Counted from the stretch's first letter, positions 35,578 to 46,404 are shown. The stretch: 64,000 bases of DNA from Deltaproteobacteria bacterium (GCA_017992605.1 JAGOOG010000005.1:62001-126000); one strand, 5' to 3'. A program made the numbers and translations. Notes: generated by a model from the sequence alone, not told the origin.

Positions 35578-37023
35578 TCAGTCGGGCCCCTTTCGGCCGT
35601 CGCGCCCGTCCTGGTCGACCATGAGCCTGTCCGCCCGGTCCACCCACCCCCCGCCCATGGACTTGTAGAGGTTCACGAGGTCCATGAAGAGCATGGCCTG
35701 GGTCCGGGAGTGGGAAAGCTCGGCCTCGAACAGACTGCTCTCCGCATCGAGCACCTCGATGTAGCTCGTGTACCCGTTGTCGAACCGCGTCCTGGCGATG
35801 TGCGCATAATCCCTCAGCGCGTCGACCTGCATCTTCTGGGCCTCGAGCTGCGCCCGGGAAAACTTCTGGCTCATGAGCGAGTCGTTCACCTCGCGGAAGG
35901 CGTTCTGAACGGACTTCAGGTAGGCGAGAAGGACCTCCTGCCGCACGGCCTCGGCCACCCTGTTCTGCCCCCTGATGGCGCCTCCCTCGAAGATCGGGGC
36001 CGTGATGCCTCCCCCCCAGCTCCAGACGCGCGCGGGCGTCTTGAGGAGGTCGGACAGGTGGGTACTGGACCACCCGTAGGCCCCGGTGAGCGAGATGCTC
36101 GGGAAGTACAGGGACCTGGCCTCGCCGATGCGTGCATTGGCCGCGACGAGACTCTGCTCGGCCTGACGGATGTCGGGCCTGCGCTCCAGGAGATCGGAGG
36201 GCAGGCCCTGCGGGACGGGCGGGAGCGCGAGCCCGTCGATGGTCTTCCCCCTGGCTATGGGGCCGGGGTTCCTCCCGAGGAGAAAGGACAGCGCGTTCTC
36301 CTGCTGGGCTATGAGCTTCTCGATGGCGGGTATCCTCGTCAGGGTCAGCGCGTACTGGGACTTGACCTGGCTTATCTCCAGGTCCGAGACGACCCCGCCC
36401 TTCGAACGGACCTCGAAGAGGTCGACGGTCTTCTTCGTGTTCTCGGCCGTGCGCCTCGCTATGAGGAGCTGGTTGTCCAGGTCGAGGAGATTGACGTACC
36501 CCGTGGCCACCGACGCGCAGAGGGAGAGGATCACCCCTCTCCTCGTCTCCTCGGCGGCCAGGAGGTCCGCCAGCGCGGCCTCGTCGGCCCTGCGGTACCT
36601 GCCCCAGATGTCGAGCTCCCACGAGGCACCGAAGCCGGCCTGGTACTGGTGGAAGGGGTTGGCAACGACCGACGAGAGCCGGCTGGAGCCGTGCTCGGAG
36701 ATGCGGCTCTTGCCGGCCTGGTACGAGGCATCCACCGAGGGGAGGAGGTCGGCGCGGGTCACCATGAGGCGGCCCTCGTACTCGCTCACCCGGGCAGCCG
36801 CGATCCCGAGGTCCCTGTTCTCGTTGAGCGCGGCCGCTATGAGTCCGTCGAGCGCCGGGTCGCCGAACCGCCCCCACCACAGGGTGTCGGCCACATCCTG
36901 GGCGTCTTGTGCCTCGACCCTCCATGCCGGGGGGGCCTCCACGTCGGGCCTTCTGTAGTCGGGGCCCAGGGCGCACCCGGCACAGATCACGGCAACGACC
37001 GGCACGAGCAGGAGCTTACGCAT
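35578..37023 (-). CDS. RND efflux outer-membrane lipoprotein (NodT/OprM/TolC family)
   Basis: The 481-residue protein is a lipoprotein with lipobox VICAGCALGPDYRRP. It has the two repeated OEP domains of the outer-membrane factor family: DALIAAALNENRDLGIAAAR-type helices and RRPDIRQAEQSLVAANARIG near 320, which leads into the FPSISLTGAYG motif. It forms the trimeric channel-tunnel of a tripartite pump. Its start overlaps the pump gene stop by eight bases. The order adaptor-pump-channel is typical of CmeABC/MexAB-OprM systems. Confidence 0.93.
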   Translation of the reverse strand: MRKLLLVPVVAVICAGCALGPDYRRPDVEAPPAWRVEAQDAQDVADTLWWGRFGDPALDGLIAAALNENRDLGIAAARVSEYEGRLMVTRADLLPSVDASYQAGKSRISEHGSSRLSSVVANPFHQYQAGFGASWELDIWGRYRRADEAALADLLAAEETRRGVILSLCASVATGYVNLLDLDNQLLIARRTAENTKKTVDLFEVRSKGGVVSDLEISQVKSQYALTLTRIPAIEKLIAQQENALSFLLGRNPGPIARGKTIDGLALPPVPQGLPSDLLERRPDIRQAEQSLVAANARIGEARSLYFPSISLTGAYGWSSTHLSDLLKTPARVWSWGGGITAPIFEGGAIRGQNRVAEAVRQEVLLAYLKSVQNAFREVNDSLMSQKFSRAQLEAQKMQVDALRDYAHIARTRFDNGYTSYIEVLDAESSLFEAELSHSRTQAMLFMDLVNLYKSMGGGWVDRADRLMVDQDGRDGRKGPD

Positions 37024-40000
37024 GGGGGCTTACCTCCTTGTTCTCGGAAGGGCGGTCCCCCTCGTGGCGGTGGGCGAGCCGCTGGATCACGGTGAAGAAG
37101 ACCGGGATGAGGAAGATGGCGATGCCCGTGGCGGCCAGCATGCCGCCGATGACCGCAATGCCCATGACCCTCCGGGCGATGGCGCCCGCCCCCATGGCGG
37201 CGGCGAGCGGCACGCAGCCCAGGATGAAGGCGAAGCTCGTCATGAGGATGGGCCTCAGGCGCAGCCGGGCGCCTGCCAGGGCCGCCTCGGCGACGGGTCT
37301 GCCCTTGTCGTACTCCATCTTGGCGAATTCCACGATGAGGATGGCGTTCTTGGCGGCCAGGCCGATGAGCATGACGAGCCCGATCTGGGCATAGATGTTG
37401 TTCTCCTGCCTGAGCACCCACAGGGCCCCGTACGCGCCCATGACGGCGACGGGCGTGCCGAGGAGCACGGCCAGGGGCAGGGCCCAGCTCTCGTACTGGG
37501 CCGCCAGGATGAGGAACACGCACAGCAGGGAGAAGCCGAAGATCACGAAGGGCGAGACGCCCTCGGCGGCCGTCTTCTCCTGGTAGCTCATGCCGAGGTA
37601 GTCGTATCCCATCTCCCGGGGCATGGTCTGGCTGAAGACCTCTTCCAGGGCCGCCATGGCCTGGAGCGTGGTGTACCCGGAGGCCGCGGTGGCGTTGAAC
37701 TGGGCGCTGCGGTACTGGTTGTAGCGTATGGTGAACTCCGGGCCGGCGATGGACCGCACCGAGGTGAGCGCCGACAGGGGCACCATGTCGCCCTGGGCGT
37801 TGCGCACCGAGAACAGGGCCAGCTTGTCCGGGCTGGTCCGGAACTCGCCCTCGGCCTGGAGGAAGATCTGCCACTGGCGGCCGAAGCGGTTGAAGTAGTT
37901 CACGAACACCCCTCCCATGAAGCACTGGAGCGTCTTGTAGACGTCAGAGACGTTCACCCCCTGCGTGAGGACCTTGTCCCGGTCGACGTCCACGAAGACC
38001 TGCGGCACGGATGCCTTGTAGGTGGTGGTGACGTTCGCGATCTCCGGCCTCTTCTTGGCCGCCTCCAGGAACCTGTCCACGTTCGCGGTGAGGAAGGGGA
38101 TGTCCTTGCCGGCCCGGTCCTCCAGGATGAAGGTGATGCCGCCCGAGGTGCCGATGCCGGGTATGGCCGGCGGCGAGAAGGCCATGCCCAGGGCCTCGGA
38201 CATGCCCAGAAGCTCAAGCGTGATCCTGCCCTTGATGAACCGGTACCACTCCTCGATCCTCTTCCGCTCGGACCAGTCCTTGAGCGTGACGAAGAAGAAG
38301 GCGCTGTACGTGTTCGCCACCCCGCTCACCAGGTTGTACCCCGCCACCGCGGTGCAGTACTCCACGCCCGGGGTCTTCAGGATGAGGTCCTCGGCCTTCT
38401 TCATGGCCGCGTCGGTGCGCTGGAGCGAGGCCGCGTCCGGCAGCTGCATGGCCGCATACACGTAGCCCTGGTCCTCCTCGGGCAGGAAGGTGGCGGGCAG
38501 GCGCATGCCCAGGAGACCCGCCAGCACGACCATGGCCGCGAGCAGGCCCAGGCTCAGCACCGTCTTGCGGACGAGCGAGCCGCACACGCCCACGTACCGG
38601 TCCGTGGCCCTGCCGAAGACGGCGTTGAACCAGGCGAAGAACCTGCCCAGCGGCCCCCGGGCCTCCTTCTTCGGCCTCAGGAGGAGGGACGCCAGGGCCG
38701 GCGAGAGGGACAGCGCGTTGAAGGCCGAGATGATGACCGATACCGCGATGGTCACGGCGAACTGCTGGTAGAGCCTGCCCGTGATGCCCGGGATGAAGGC
38801 CGTGGGGATGAACACGGCGGCCAGGATGAGCGCTATGGCCACCACGGGCCCGGACACCTCCTCCATGGCCTTCAGCGTGGCGTCCCTGGGCTTCATGCCG
38901 TTCTCGATGTGGTGCTCCACCGCCTCGACCACCACGATGGCGTCGTCCACCACGAGCCCGATGGCGAGCACGAGCCCGAAGAGCGAGAGCGTGTTGATGG
39001 AGAAGCCGAACAGCGGGAAGAACATGAAGGTGCCCACCAGGGAGACCGGCACGGCCAGCAGCGGTATGAGCGTGGCGCGCCACCCCTGGAGGAAGACGAA
39101 GACCACGACGATGACGAGCGCCAGGGCGATCCACAGCGTGACGAAGATCTCGTGGATGCCCTCGGTGACCGCCAGGGTGGTGTCCAGGGCCACCGCGTAG
39201 TCGAGGTCGGCCGGGAAGTGCTGCTTGAGCTGTGCCATGAGTTCCTTGGCGCCGTCGGCGGCCTCGATGGCGTTGGACCCCGGCATCTGGTAGACCGCCA
39301 GGACCGCCGAGGGCTTGCCGTTCAGGCGGCTCATCATGCTGTACGTCTGGGCGCCCAGCTCGACCCTGGCCACGTCGCTGAGGCGGACCATGGACCCGTC
39401 GGGGTTCGCCCGGATCACGATGTTCGCGAACTCCCCCTCGCTCTCGAGCCTGCCCTGCGCCCTGACCGCGTAGGTGAAGTCCTGGCCCCGGGGCACCGGC
39501 TCGGCGCCGATCTTTCCCGCGGGATTCACCGTGTTCTGGGCATTGACCGCGTTCACCACCTCGGGGACCGTGATGTTGAGCTTGGCGAGGCGGTCGGGGT
39601 CGATCCACAGGCGCATGGCGTAGCGGCCCGCGCCGAAGACCGTGACGCTCGCGATGCCCTTGACCCGTGTCATCTGGTCGTTGATGTTGATGTAGGCGTA
39701 GTTGGCCAGGAACACGTTGTCGTAGGTCCCCCCGGGGGAGTACAGGGCGAAGACGACCAGCGGCGCCGAGAGCGACTTCTGGACCGTGACCCCGTAGTTG
39801 CGGACGTCCGCGGGCAGCTGGGACTCGGCCTGGCTCTGGCGCATCTGGGTGAGGACCTGGTCGGTGTTGGCGTCGGTCCTGATGTCGAAGTTGGCCGTGA
39901 TGGTGCAGTCGCCGTTGTTCGTGTTGACCGAGTACATGTAGTTCAGGTTGTCGACGCCCGAGAGCTGCTGCTCGATGGGCGTTGCCACTGACTGCTCCAC

Positions 40001-40168
40001 GGTCAGGGCGTCGGCGCCCGTGTAGCTGGCGGTGATCCTGATCTCGGGCGGCACGATGTTCGGGAACTGGGCGATGGGCAGGCCGGACATCGATACCAGG
40101 CCGACGATGACCATGAGGATGGCGATGACCATGGCCACGATGGGGCGGTTGATGAAGAACCGCGACAT
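37016..40168 (-). CDS. RND multidrug efflux permease (HAE1/AcrB family)
   Basis: This 1050-residue inner-membrane proton antiporter begins MSRFFINRPIVAMVIAIL. It has the family features TPIEQQLSGVDNLNYMYS, twelve predicted helices, the proton relay region LALVIVVVFVFLQGWRATLI and LAIGLVVDDAIVVVEAVEHH near 400, and FIPTAFIPGITGRLYQQF. The periplasmic docking domain is complete. Drugs, solvents or phenolic compounds are typical substrates; specificity cannot be read. Gaps to the adaptor and channel genes are 6 bases and an 8-base overlap, giving an operon. Confidence 0.96.
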   Translation of the reverse strand: MSRFFINRPIVAMVIAILMVIVGLVSMSGLPIAQFPNIVPPEIRITASYTGADALTVEQSVATPIEQQLSGVDNLNYMYSVNTNNGDCTITANFDIRTDANTDQVLTQMRQSQAESQLPADVRNYGVTVQKSLSAPLVVFALYSPGGTYDNVFLANYAYININDQMTRVKGIASVTVFGAGRYAMRLWIDPDRLAKLNITVPEVVNAVNAQNTVNPAGKIGAEPVPRGQDFTYAVRAQGRLESEGEFANIVIRANPDGSMVRLSDVARVELGAQTYSMMSRLNGKPSAVLAVYQMPGSNAIEAADGAKELMAQLKQHFPADLDYAVALDTTLAVTEGIHEIFVTLWIALALVIVVVFVFLQGWRATLIPLLAVPVSLVGTFMFFPLFGFSINTLSLFGLVLAIGLVVDDAIVVVEAVEHHIENGMKPRDATLKAMEEVSGPVVAIALILAAVFIPTAFIPGITGRLYQQFAVTIAVSVIISAFNALSLSPALASLLLRPKKEARGPLGRFFAWFNAVFGRATDRYVGVCGSLVRKTVLSLGLLAAMVVLAGLLGMRLPATFLPEEDQGYVYAAMQLPDAASLQRTDAAMKKAEDLILKTPGVEYCTAVAGYNLVSGVANTYSAFFFVTLKDWSERKRIEEWYRFIKGRITLELLGMSEALGMAFSPPAIPGIGTSGGITFILEDRAGKDIPFLTANVDRFLEAAKKRPEIANVTTTYKASVPQVFVDVDRDKVLTQGVNVSDVYKTLQCFMGGVFVNYFNRFGRQWQIFLQAEGEFRTSPDKLALFSVRNAQGDMVPLSALTSVRSIAGPEFTIRYNQYRSAQFNATAASGYTTLQAMAALEEVFSQTMPREMGYDYLGMSYQEKTAAEGVSPFVIFGFSLLCVFLILAAQYESWALPLAVLLGTPVAVMGAYGALWVLRQENNIYAQIGLVMLIGLAAKNAILIVEFAKMEYDKGRPVAEAALAGARLRLRPILMTSFAFILGCVPLAAAMGAGAIARRVMGIAVIGGMLAATGIAIFLIPVFFTVIQRLAHRHEGDRPSENKEVSPHA

Positions 40169-40174
40169 GGCGGC

Positions 40175-41353
40175 CTACTCCTTCCCGGTCTCGCCGGGAG
40201 GTCCAACGTCTGGGGCCGCTGGCTCGGCATAGGGCTTCACGACCACGGTGCCGCCCTGCTTGAGCCGCTGGGTCCCCTCCACGACCACGTTCTCGCCGGC
40301 CCTGAGCCCCTCCTCGACGATCACCTGGCCGTCGGTCTTCTGGCCGGTCCTGACGGTCCGTATGTCCACCGTGTTGTCAGGCCCCACCACGGCGACCTGC
40401 TGCTGGCCCTGGAGCTCGGTGAGGCAGCGCTCCGGGACGAGCAGGGCGTCCTTCCTGAGCGTGAGCATGGCCCTGACCTTGGCGAACTGGCCCGGCCTGA
40501 GCACGTTGCCCGGGTTCGGGAACCGGGCCTCCATCTTGAGCGTGCCGGTCTTCACGTCCACCTGGCGGTCCGCAGCGGAGAAGACCCCCGCGTGGGGATG
40601 GACCGAGCCGTCGGAAAGGATCAGCTCCAGCTGTGCCTCCCTGCCCTGTCCCTGCAGGTTCTTCACCGCAGCGAGGTACTGCTGCTCGCTGATGGAGATG
40701 ATGACCTTGATGGGGTCCACCTGGGACACGGTGGTGAGCTCCTCGGTTGACTGGGGGCTGACGAGGTTGCCGATCTGGGCCTTGGCGATGCCCGCGATGC
40801 CGTCGATGGGCGAGGTGATCCTGGTGAACTCGAGGTTGAGCCGCGCCTTCTCGAGCTCGGCCCGTGCCATGTCCAGGGAGGCGCGGGCCGACTTCTCGGC
40901 GGCCACGGCGTCGTCCAGGTCCTTCTGGCTGAGCGCCCTCTGCTCGGTCAGCGGCTTGACCCTCGCGAGGGTCGATCTGGCCTGGTCCAGCTTGGCCGCA
41001 TTGAATGCCACCTGGCCCCTGGCCTCGTCATGGGCCGCCTGGAAGGTGCGGGGGTCGATCTCGAAGAGGACCTGGCCCTTTTTCACGACATCCCCTTCCT
41101 GGTAGAGCTGCTTCACCAGGTATCCCTGGACCTGGGCCCGGATCGTGGCGTTCACGGCGCCGTCTAAGGTGCCGACCCATTCGGAGTACACCGGCACATC
41201 CCTCCGGGCCACGGCGACCACCTCCACGGTCGGGGGCGGCAGCTCGGGCGTCCTGCCCTTGCCGCACCCGGCAAGGACCAGGAGGACCAGGACAACACAT
41301 GCGGTGACGAGAACACCACGGGGAGAAAACGCGCAGACACCACCTCGATTCAT
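40175..41353 (-). CDS. RND efflux periplasmic adaptor lipoprotein (AcrA family)
   Basis: The 392-residue membrane-fusion protein has a lipobox, VLLVLAGCGKG. Its lipoyl/barrel-sandwich part reads NATIRAQVQGYLVKQLYQEG and VVKKGQVLFEIDPR, then comes the alpha-hairpin (TLARVKPLTEQRALSQKDLD) and the beta-barrel and membrane-proximal domains (RFPNPGNVLRPGQFAKVRAM). I chose the ATG at 41353, seven bases after AGGGGG, over a TTG six bases upstream. It bridges the pump and outer-membrane channel. Divergent from the sigma-54 activator gene. Confidence 0.94.
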   Translation of the reverse strand: MNRGGVCAFSPRGVLVTACVVLVLLVLAGCGKGRTPELPPPTVEVVAVARRDVPVYSEWVGTLDGAVNATIRAQVQGYLVKQLYQEGDVVKKGQVLFEIDPRTFQAAHDEARGQVAFNAAKLDQARSTLARVKPLTEQRALSQKDLDDAVAAEKSARASLDMARAELEKARLNLEFTRITSPIDGIAGIAKAQIGNLVSPQSTEELTTVSQVDPIKVIISISEQQYLAAVKNLQGQGREAQLELILSDGSVHPHAGVFSAADRQVDVKTGTLKMEARFPNPGNVLRPGQFAKVRAMLTLRKDALLVPERCLTELQGQQQVAVVGPDNTVDIRTVRTGQKTDGQVIVEEGLRAGENVVVEGTQRLKQGGTVVVKPYAEPAAPDVGPPGETGKE

Positions 41354-41409
41354 GACCAAACCCCCTGGAACAGATCATGTACATGCATGGAAACGACAAC
41401 TAGCCCTAG

Positions 41410-41438
41410 AAAATAACTTGGGAAATACGTTTAGTCAA
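41410..41438 (-). promoter_or_regulatory. Sigma-70 promoter of the RND efflux operon
   Basis: On the minus strand TTGACT (41433-41438) and TATTTT (41410-41415) are 17 bases apart. The start would be near 41403. The palindrome CATGTACATG (41376-41385) lies about 20-25 bases downstream of it, within the leader, and could be an operator half. The rest of the 250-base gap to the activator gene shows nothing clear. Confidence 0.55.
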
Positions 41439-41609
41439 GGCCTCCGGAAGGGAGAATTTCACGCCCATCGACGTCCCTTTCTCCGGACGCATCGTTGAGA
41501 TTGACCGCAGGCACGTTTCCCGTGTCACCTTCCCGTTTACCTATGGTATAACACTATCAAGGTACTTCTGAAGAATCCTGTTGCCGGGGATACGCGGGAG
41601 ACGTTCTCG

Positions 41610-43193
<1,584 letters not shown>

Positions 43194-43200
43194 ACGCATC

Positions 43201-43241
43201 GGAACCCGCAACATAGTGCGGGTTCCGCACTATGCTGCGGG
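43201..43241. promoter_or_regulatory. Tandem dyad operator, candidate upstream activating site
   Basis: Two copies of CCGCA-N6-TGCGG lie side by side (43206-43221 and 43225-43240), with centres 19 bp apart. The copies also make two larger, mutually exclusive inverted repeats: 43201-43210 with 43217-43226, and 43205-43221 with 43225-43241 with one mismatch. The site is about 130 bp upstream of the predicted start of the sulfatase operon and just after its presumed activator gene, the usual place for sigma-54 enhancer sites. No T-run follows, so a terminator role is less likely. Confidence 0.78.
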
Positions 43242-43326
43242 ACTTCTCACGCGCACCCTGAACCCTGTCTCTCAACCTCCCTCATATATCCGGACACTTT
43301 GAGGTCTTTGCCCCTGGATCCACCCC

Positions 43327-43343
43327 CTGGAACGATTCTTGGA
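43327..43343 (+). promoter_or_regulatory. Sigma-54 (-24/-12) promoter of the sulfatase operon
   Basis: CTGGAACGATTCTTGGA fits YTGGCACGRNNNTTGCW except for two positions (A for C in the -24 element, G for C in the -12 element). The two GG pairs at 43329-43330 and 43341-43342 are ten bases apart. The predicted start near 43354 leaves a leader of about 90 bases before the ABM gene. Confidence 0.72.
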
Positions 43344-43444
43344 TTCCCCTGGTGACAGTCAAACGATACCGGCGTGTGTCACTGCGTGCTTCATGAGGAT
43401 TCCGACCGGGATAAGGTGCGCCGGAGAAAAGGGACAGGGTATCG

Positions 43445-43768
43445 ATGGAACTCATGATCGAGCTGAAGGCCGGCCAGGGCAAGATCCAGGAACTGTATCA
43501 GACGCTGCAGGCACTCCTCCCCACGCTCCGCAAGGCCCGGGGGTGCCGGGACTGCCGCATCTGCCGGGACGTGGAGGACGGGGAGACCTTCGTCCTGAAG
43601 ATGGACTGGGACACGCGGGCCAGTCTCGAGCATTATCTGCATTCCAGCAGCGGCAGCGCGCTCTTCGGCGCCGTCGATCTGTTGAGCGAGCATACACAGG
43701 TCAGGTTCGGCCAGGAAGGACCCTGGGAGGGAATCGACAGCCTCAAGAAACTGCGAAAGGAGCACTAG
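43445..43768 (+). CDS. ABM-type (antibiotic biosynthesis monooxygenase fold) protein
   Basis: The 107-residue protein shows the alpha/beta dimeric barrel pattern of the ABM family: MIELKAGQGKIQELYQTLQA, then FVLKMDWDTRASLEHYLHSS. An unusual three-Cys cluster, CRDCRIC, lies near residue 33. Family members act as cofactor-less oxygenases, haem-degraders or simple binding proteins. In an apparently anaerobic setting an oxygenase role is doubtful. It is the first gene behind the sigma-54 promoter and precedes the sulfatase by 67 bases. Its start codon is supported by AAGGGACAGGGTATCG, a moderate site. Confidence 0.8.
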   Translation: MELMIELKAGQGKIQELYQTLQALLPTLRKARGCRDCRICRDVEDGETFVLKMDWDTRASLEHYLHSSSGSALFGAVDLLSEHTQVRFGQEGPWEGIDSLKKLRKEH

Positions 43769-43835
43769 GCACTGCATCCTTGAATGCACGGGCGACCGCA
43801 GGGCCATTGCAGTGAATACAAGGGAAAGGAGAACC

Positions 43836-46277
43836 ATGATGAAGGCAAGAAAAGTATCTGCACGGAGTACCACCGGCGTCTGCGCCGCACTCGGCACGGC
43901 ACTGGCAGGGGGGGCGCTGATAAGCAGCGCCGCCGCCCAGGACGTCCTTCCGGCCCCGCCGGCTCCGTTTACGGGGCAAATCGGCCTCTCCGTGAAGGAC
44001 TCGAGGTCCGATTTTCCGCAGCCCGTCAAGGCCCCCAAAGGGGCTCCCAACGTCGTCATCATCCTCCTCGACGACGTGGGCTACGGCGCGTCGAGCACCT
44101 TCGGGGGACCGTGCGACACCCCGACCCTGGACAGGCTGGCCGCCAACGGGCTGCGCTACACGCAGTTCCACACCACGGCCATCTCGTCGCCCACGCGGGC
44201 CTCGCTGCTCACGGGCCGCAACCACCACACCGTGCACACGGGCAACATCATGGAATTCGCCACCGGCTTCCCGGGCTACGACAGCGTGATGGGCAAGGAC
44301 ACCGCCACGGTGGCGGAGGTCCTCAGGCAGAAGGGCTTCAACACCGCCTGGTTCGGCAAGAACCACAACGTGCCCGACTGGCACAACAGCCTTGGCGGCC
44401 CGTTCGACCTCTGGCCCACCGGGCTGGGCTTCGAGAAGTTCTACGGGTTCATCGGCGCCGAAACCGACCAGTGGCGGCCCGCGCTCTTCGACGGGACCAA
44501 TCCCGTGGAGCCCTACCTGGGCAACCCGGACTACCACTTCGACGACGACCTCGCCGAGAAGGCCATCGAGTGGGTCCGCGCCCAGAACGCCGTGGCCCCG
44601 GACAAGCCGTTCTTCCTCTACTATGCACCTGGCGCCACCCACTCGCCGCACCACCCGAGAAAGGAGTGGATCACGAAATACAAGGGCAGGTTTGACCAGG
44701 GATGGGACAAGGTGCGCGAGGAAACCCTGGCGCGGCAGAAGAAGCTGGGCATCGTGCCTGCCAACACGAAGCTCACCGAGCGCAGCCACGGCCTGCCCGC
44801 CTGGAGTTCGCTCACCACCGAGCAGAAGCAGCTCTATGCCTACATGATGGAGGTGTACGCCGGATTCCTCTCGCAGACGGACTACAATGCCGGCCGGGTC
44901 CTCGATGCCATCGACAGGATGGGCCAGCTGGACAACACGCTCGTCATCTACATCTGCGGCGACAACGGCGCCAGCAGCGAGGGCAGGCTCCAGGGCTCCT
45001 ACAACGAGCTGGCCATGCTCAACATGATCCCCGAAGACTACAAGGATATCCTCAAGCAGAAGGACAACCTGGGCACGTGGAAGACGCACAACCACTACCC
45101 GGCGGCCTGGGCGCACGCCATGAACGCCCCGTTCCAGTGGGTCAAGACCAACGCCTCGCACTACGGCGGCACGGCCAACGGCATGGTGATCTCCTGGCCC
45201 GCACGCATCAGGGACAGGGGCGGCATCCGGACGCAGTGGCACCATGTCATCGACATCGTGCCCACGATCTATGAGGCAACCGGCATCGAGCAGCCCTCCA
45301 TGGTGAACGGGGTGACGCAGAAGCCCATCGAGGGCGTGAGCATGGCCTACTCATTCGACAGCCCCAAGGCACCGTCTACGCGCCACACCCAGTATTTCGA
45401 GGTCTTCGGCCACCGCGCCATCTATCACGACGGATGGCTCGCCTGCACCACCCCGCCATACGGCGGACCCTGGGTGGACCAGACCAGGATCGAGCGGGTC
45501 GACGTGATCGACGGCTACCAGTGGGAGCTCTACCACGTGGACAACGACTTCAGCGAGGCCGACAACCTGGCGGGCACGTACCCTGACAGGCTGCACGACC
45601 TCCAGCTGCTGTTCTATGCCGAGGCGGCCAAGTACAACGTGCTGCCCCTGGACGACAGCGGTACTGAGCGGATGGCCCCGGGCATCCGGCCCAGCATTAC
45701 GGCCGGGCGCACCGAGTTCGTCTACACCGGGCCCGTGAAGCGCATACACGAAGGTTCGGCACCCGACATCAAGAACAGGTCGTTTCGCATCACCGCGGAC
45801 GTGGTGCTCCCCACGGGGGGCGAGCAGGGCGTGCTCGTCACGCAGGGCGGCCTGTCCGGCGGCTTTGCGCTGGTACTCGAAAAGGGCAAGCCTGCGTTCT
45901 ATTACAACATGGCGAACGTGTCCCACTACAGCGTCGCCTCCGAGCAGGCCCTCAAGCCGGGCAAGCACACCGTGGTCTTTGATTTTCTCTACGACGGCGG
46001 CGGCATCGGCAAAGGGGGCACCGGCACGCTCAGCGTGGACGGCAAGCAGGTGGTCCAGGGCCGGATAGGGAATACCGTTCCCTTCCGCTTCTCGATGGAC
46101 GAGACCTTCGATGTGGGCGAGGACACGGGCACGCCGGTGGACCTCGCTTACGACGTGCCGTTCAGGTTCACGGGCACCATCGACAAGCTGGTCGTCACGT
46201 ACACCGGCGACGGCACGCTCACCGCGGTAGATCAGCGGAAGGTGAACGCCGTGGAGGCAAAGATCACGGCTGATTGA
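43836..46277 (+). CDS. Ser-type arylsulfatase, secreted
   Basis: The 813-residue protein has a signal peptide ending SSAAA-Q. Domain S1 of the alkaline-phosphatase superfamily begins NVVIILLDDVGYG, with metal Asp residues. The formylglycine signature is SSPTRASLLTGR, with Ser117 at the position modified, so this is a Ser-type enzyme needing an anaerobic maturase. Further ligands appear in FGKNHNVPDW and ICGDNGASSEG. A beta-rich C-terminal domain (about 630-810) may bind substrate. It hydrolyses sulfate esters in the periplasm. The ATG lies after AAAGGAGAACC. A G7 run occurs in the signal region. Confidence 0.92.
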   Translation: MMKARKVSARSTTGVCAALGTALAGGALISSAAAQDVLPAPPAPFTGQIGLSVKDSRSDFPQPVKAPKGAPNVVIILLDDVGYGASSTFGGPCDTPTLDRLAANGLRYTQFHTTAISSPTRASLLTGRNHHTVHTGNIMEFATGFPGYDSVMGKDTATVAEVLRQKGFNTAWFGKNHNVPDWHNSLGGPFDLWPTGLGFEKFYGFIGAETDQWRPALFDGTNPVEPYLGNPDYHFDDDLAEKAIEWVRAQNAVAPDKPFFLYYAPGATHSPHHPRKEWITKYKGRFDQGWDKVREETLARQKKLGIVPANTKLTERSHGLPAWSSLTTEQKQLYAYMMEVYAGFLSQTDYNAGRVLDAIDRMGQLDNTLVIYICGDNGASSEGRLQGSYNELAMLNMIPEDYKDILKQKDNLGTWKTHNHYPAAWAHAMNAPFQWVKTNASHYGGTANGMVISWPARIRDRGGIRTQWHHVIDIVPTIYEATGIEQPSMVNGVTQKPIEGVSMAYSFDSPKAPSTRHTQYFEVFGHRAIYHDGWLACTTPPYGGPWVDQTRIERVDVIDGYQWELYHVDNDFSEADNLAGTYPDRLHDLQLLFYAEAAKYNVLPLDDSGTERMAPGIRPSITAGRTEFVYTGPVKRIHEGSAPDIKNRSFRITADVVLPTGGEQGVLVTQGGLSGGFALVLEKGKPAFYYNMANVSHYSVASEQALKPGKHTVVFDFLYDGGGIGKGGTGTLSVDGKQVVQGRIGNTVPFRFSMDETFDVGEDTGTPVDLAYDVPFRFTGTIDKLVVTYTGDGTLTAVDQRKVNAVEAKITAD

Positions 46278-46299
46278 GATCCATTTTCTCTTCCTGATG

Positions 46300-46328
46300 A
46301 ACCCCACCCCCTTGGCGGGGGTGGGGTT
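46300..46328 (+). other. Perfect 12-bp hairpin between sulfatase and maturase genes
   Basis: AACCCCACCCCC (46300-46311) and GGGGGTGGGGTT (46317-46328) are exact complements around TTGGC. No T-run follows, so it is not a standard rho-independent terminator. It may protect the sulfatase message or set different levels of the two products. Confidence 0.7.
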
Positions 46329-46353
46329 CGAGCCCTGGTCATGGAGGTCGTCA

Positions 46354-46404
46354 ATGGAACATGCTGCGGAGGCACACCGTGAGCCTGCTGAACGGGTCGG
46401 CTGA
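46354..46404 (+). CDS. Possible 16-codon leader ORF overlapping the maturase start
   Basis: GGAGG lies six bases ahead of an ATG that opens a 16-codon frame, MEHAAEAHREPAERVG, ending in TGA. It spans the proposed GTG start of the maturase (46379) in another frame. Such a frame could couple translation of the maturase to reinitiation. It may also be chance, since a short frame of this size carries no coding signal. Confidence 0.25.
   Translation: MEHAAEAHREPAERVG

Noticed and set aside
37022-39991. 989-codon open frame antisense to the RND pump
   Set aside because: It mirrors the pump codons; the translation is low-complexity Arg/Gly/Asp/Val without domains, as expected from antisense of GC-rich coding DNA.
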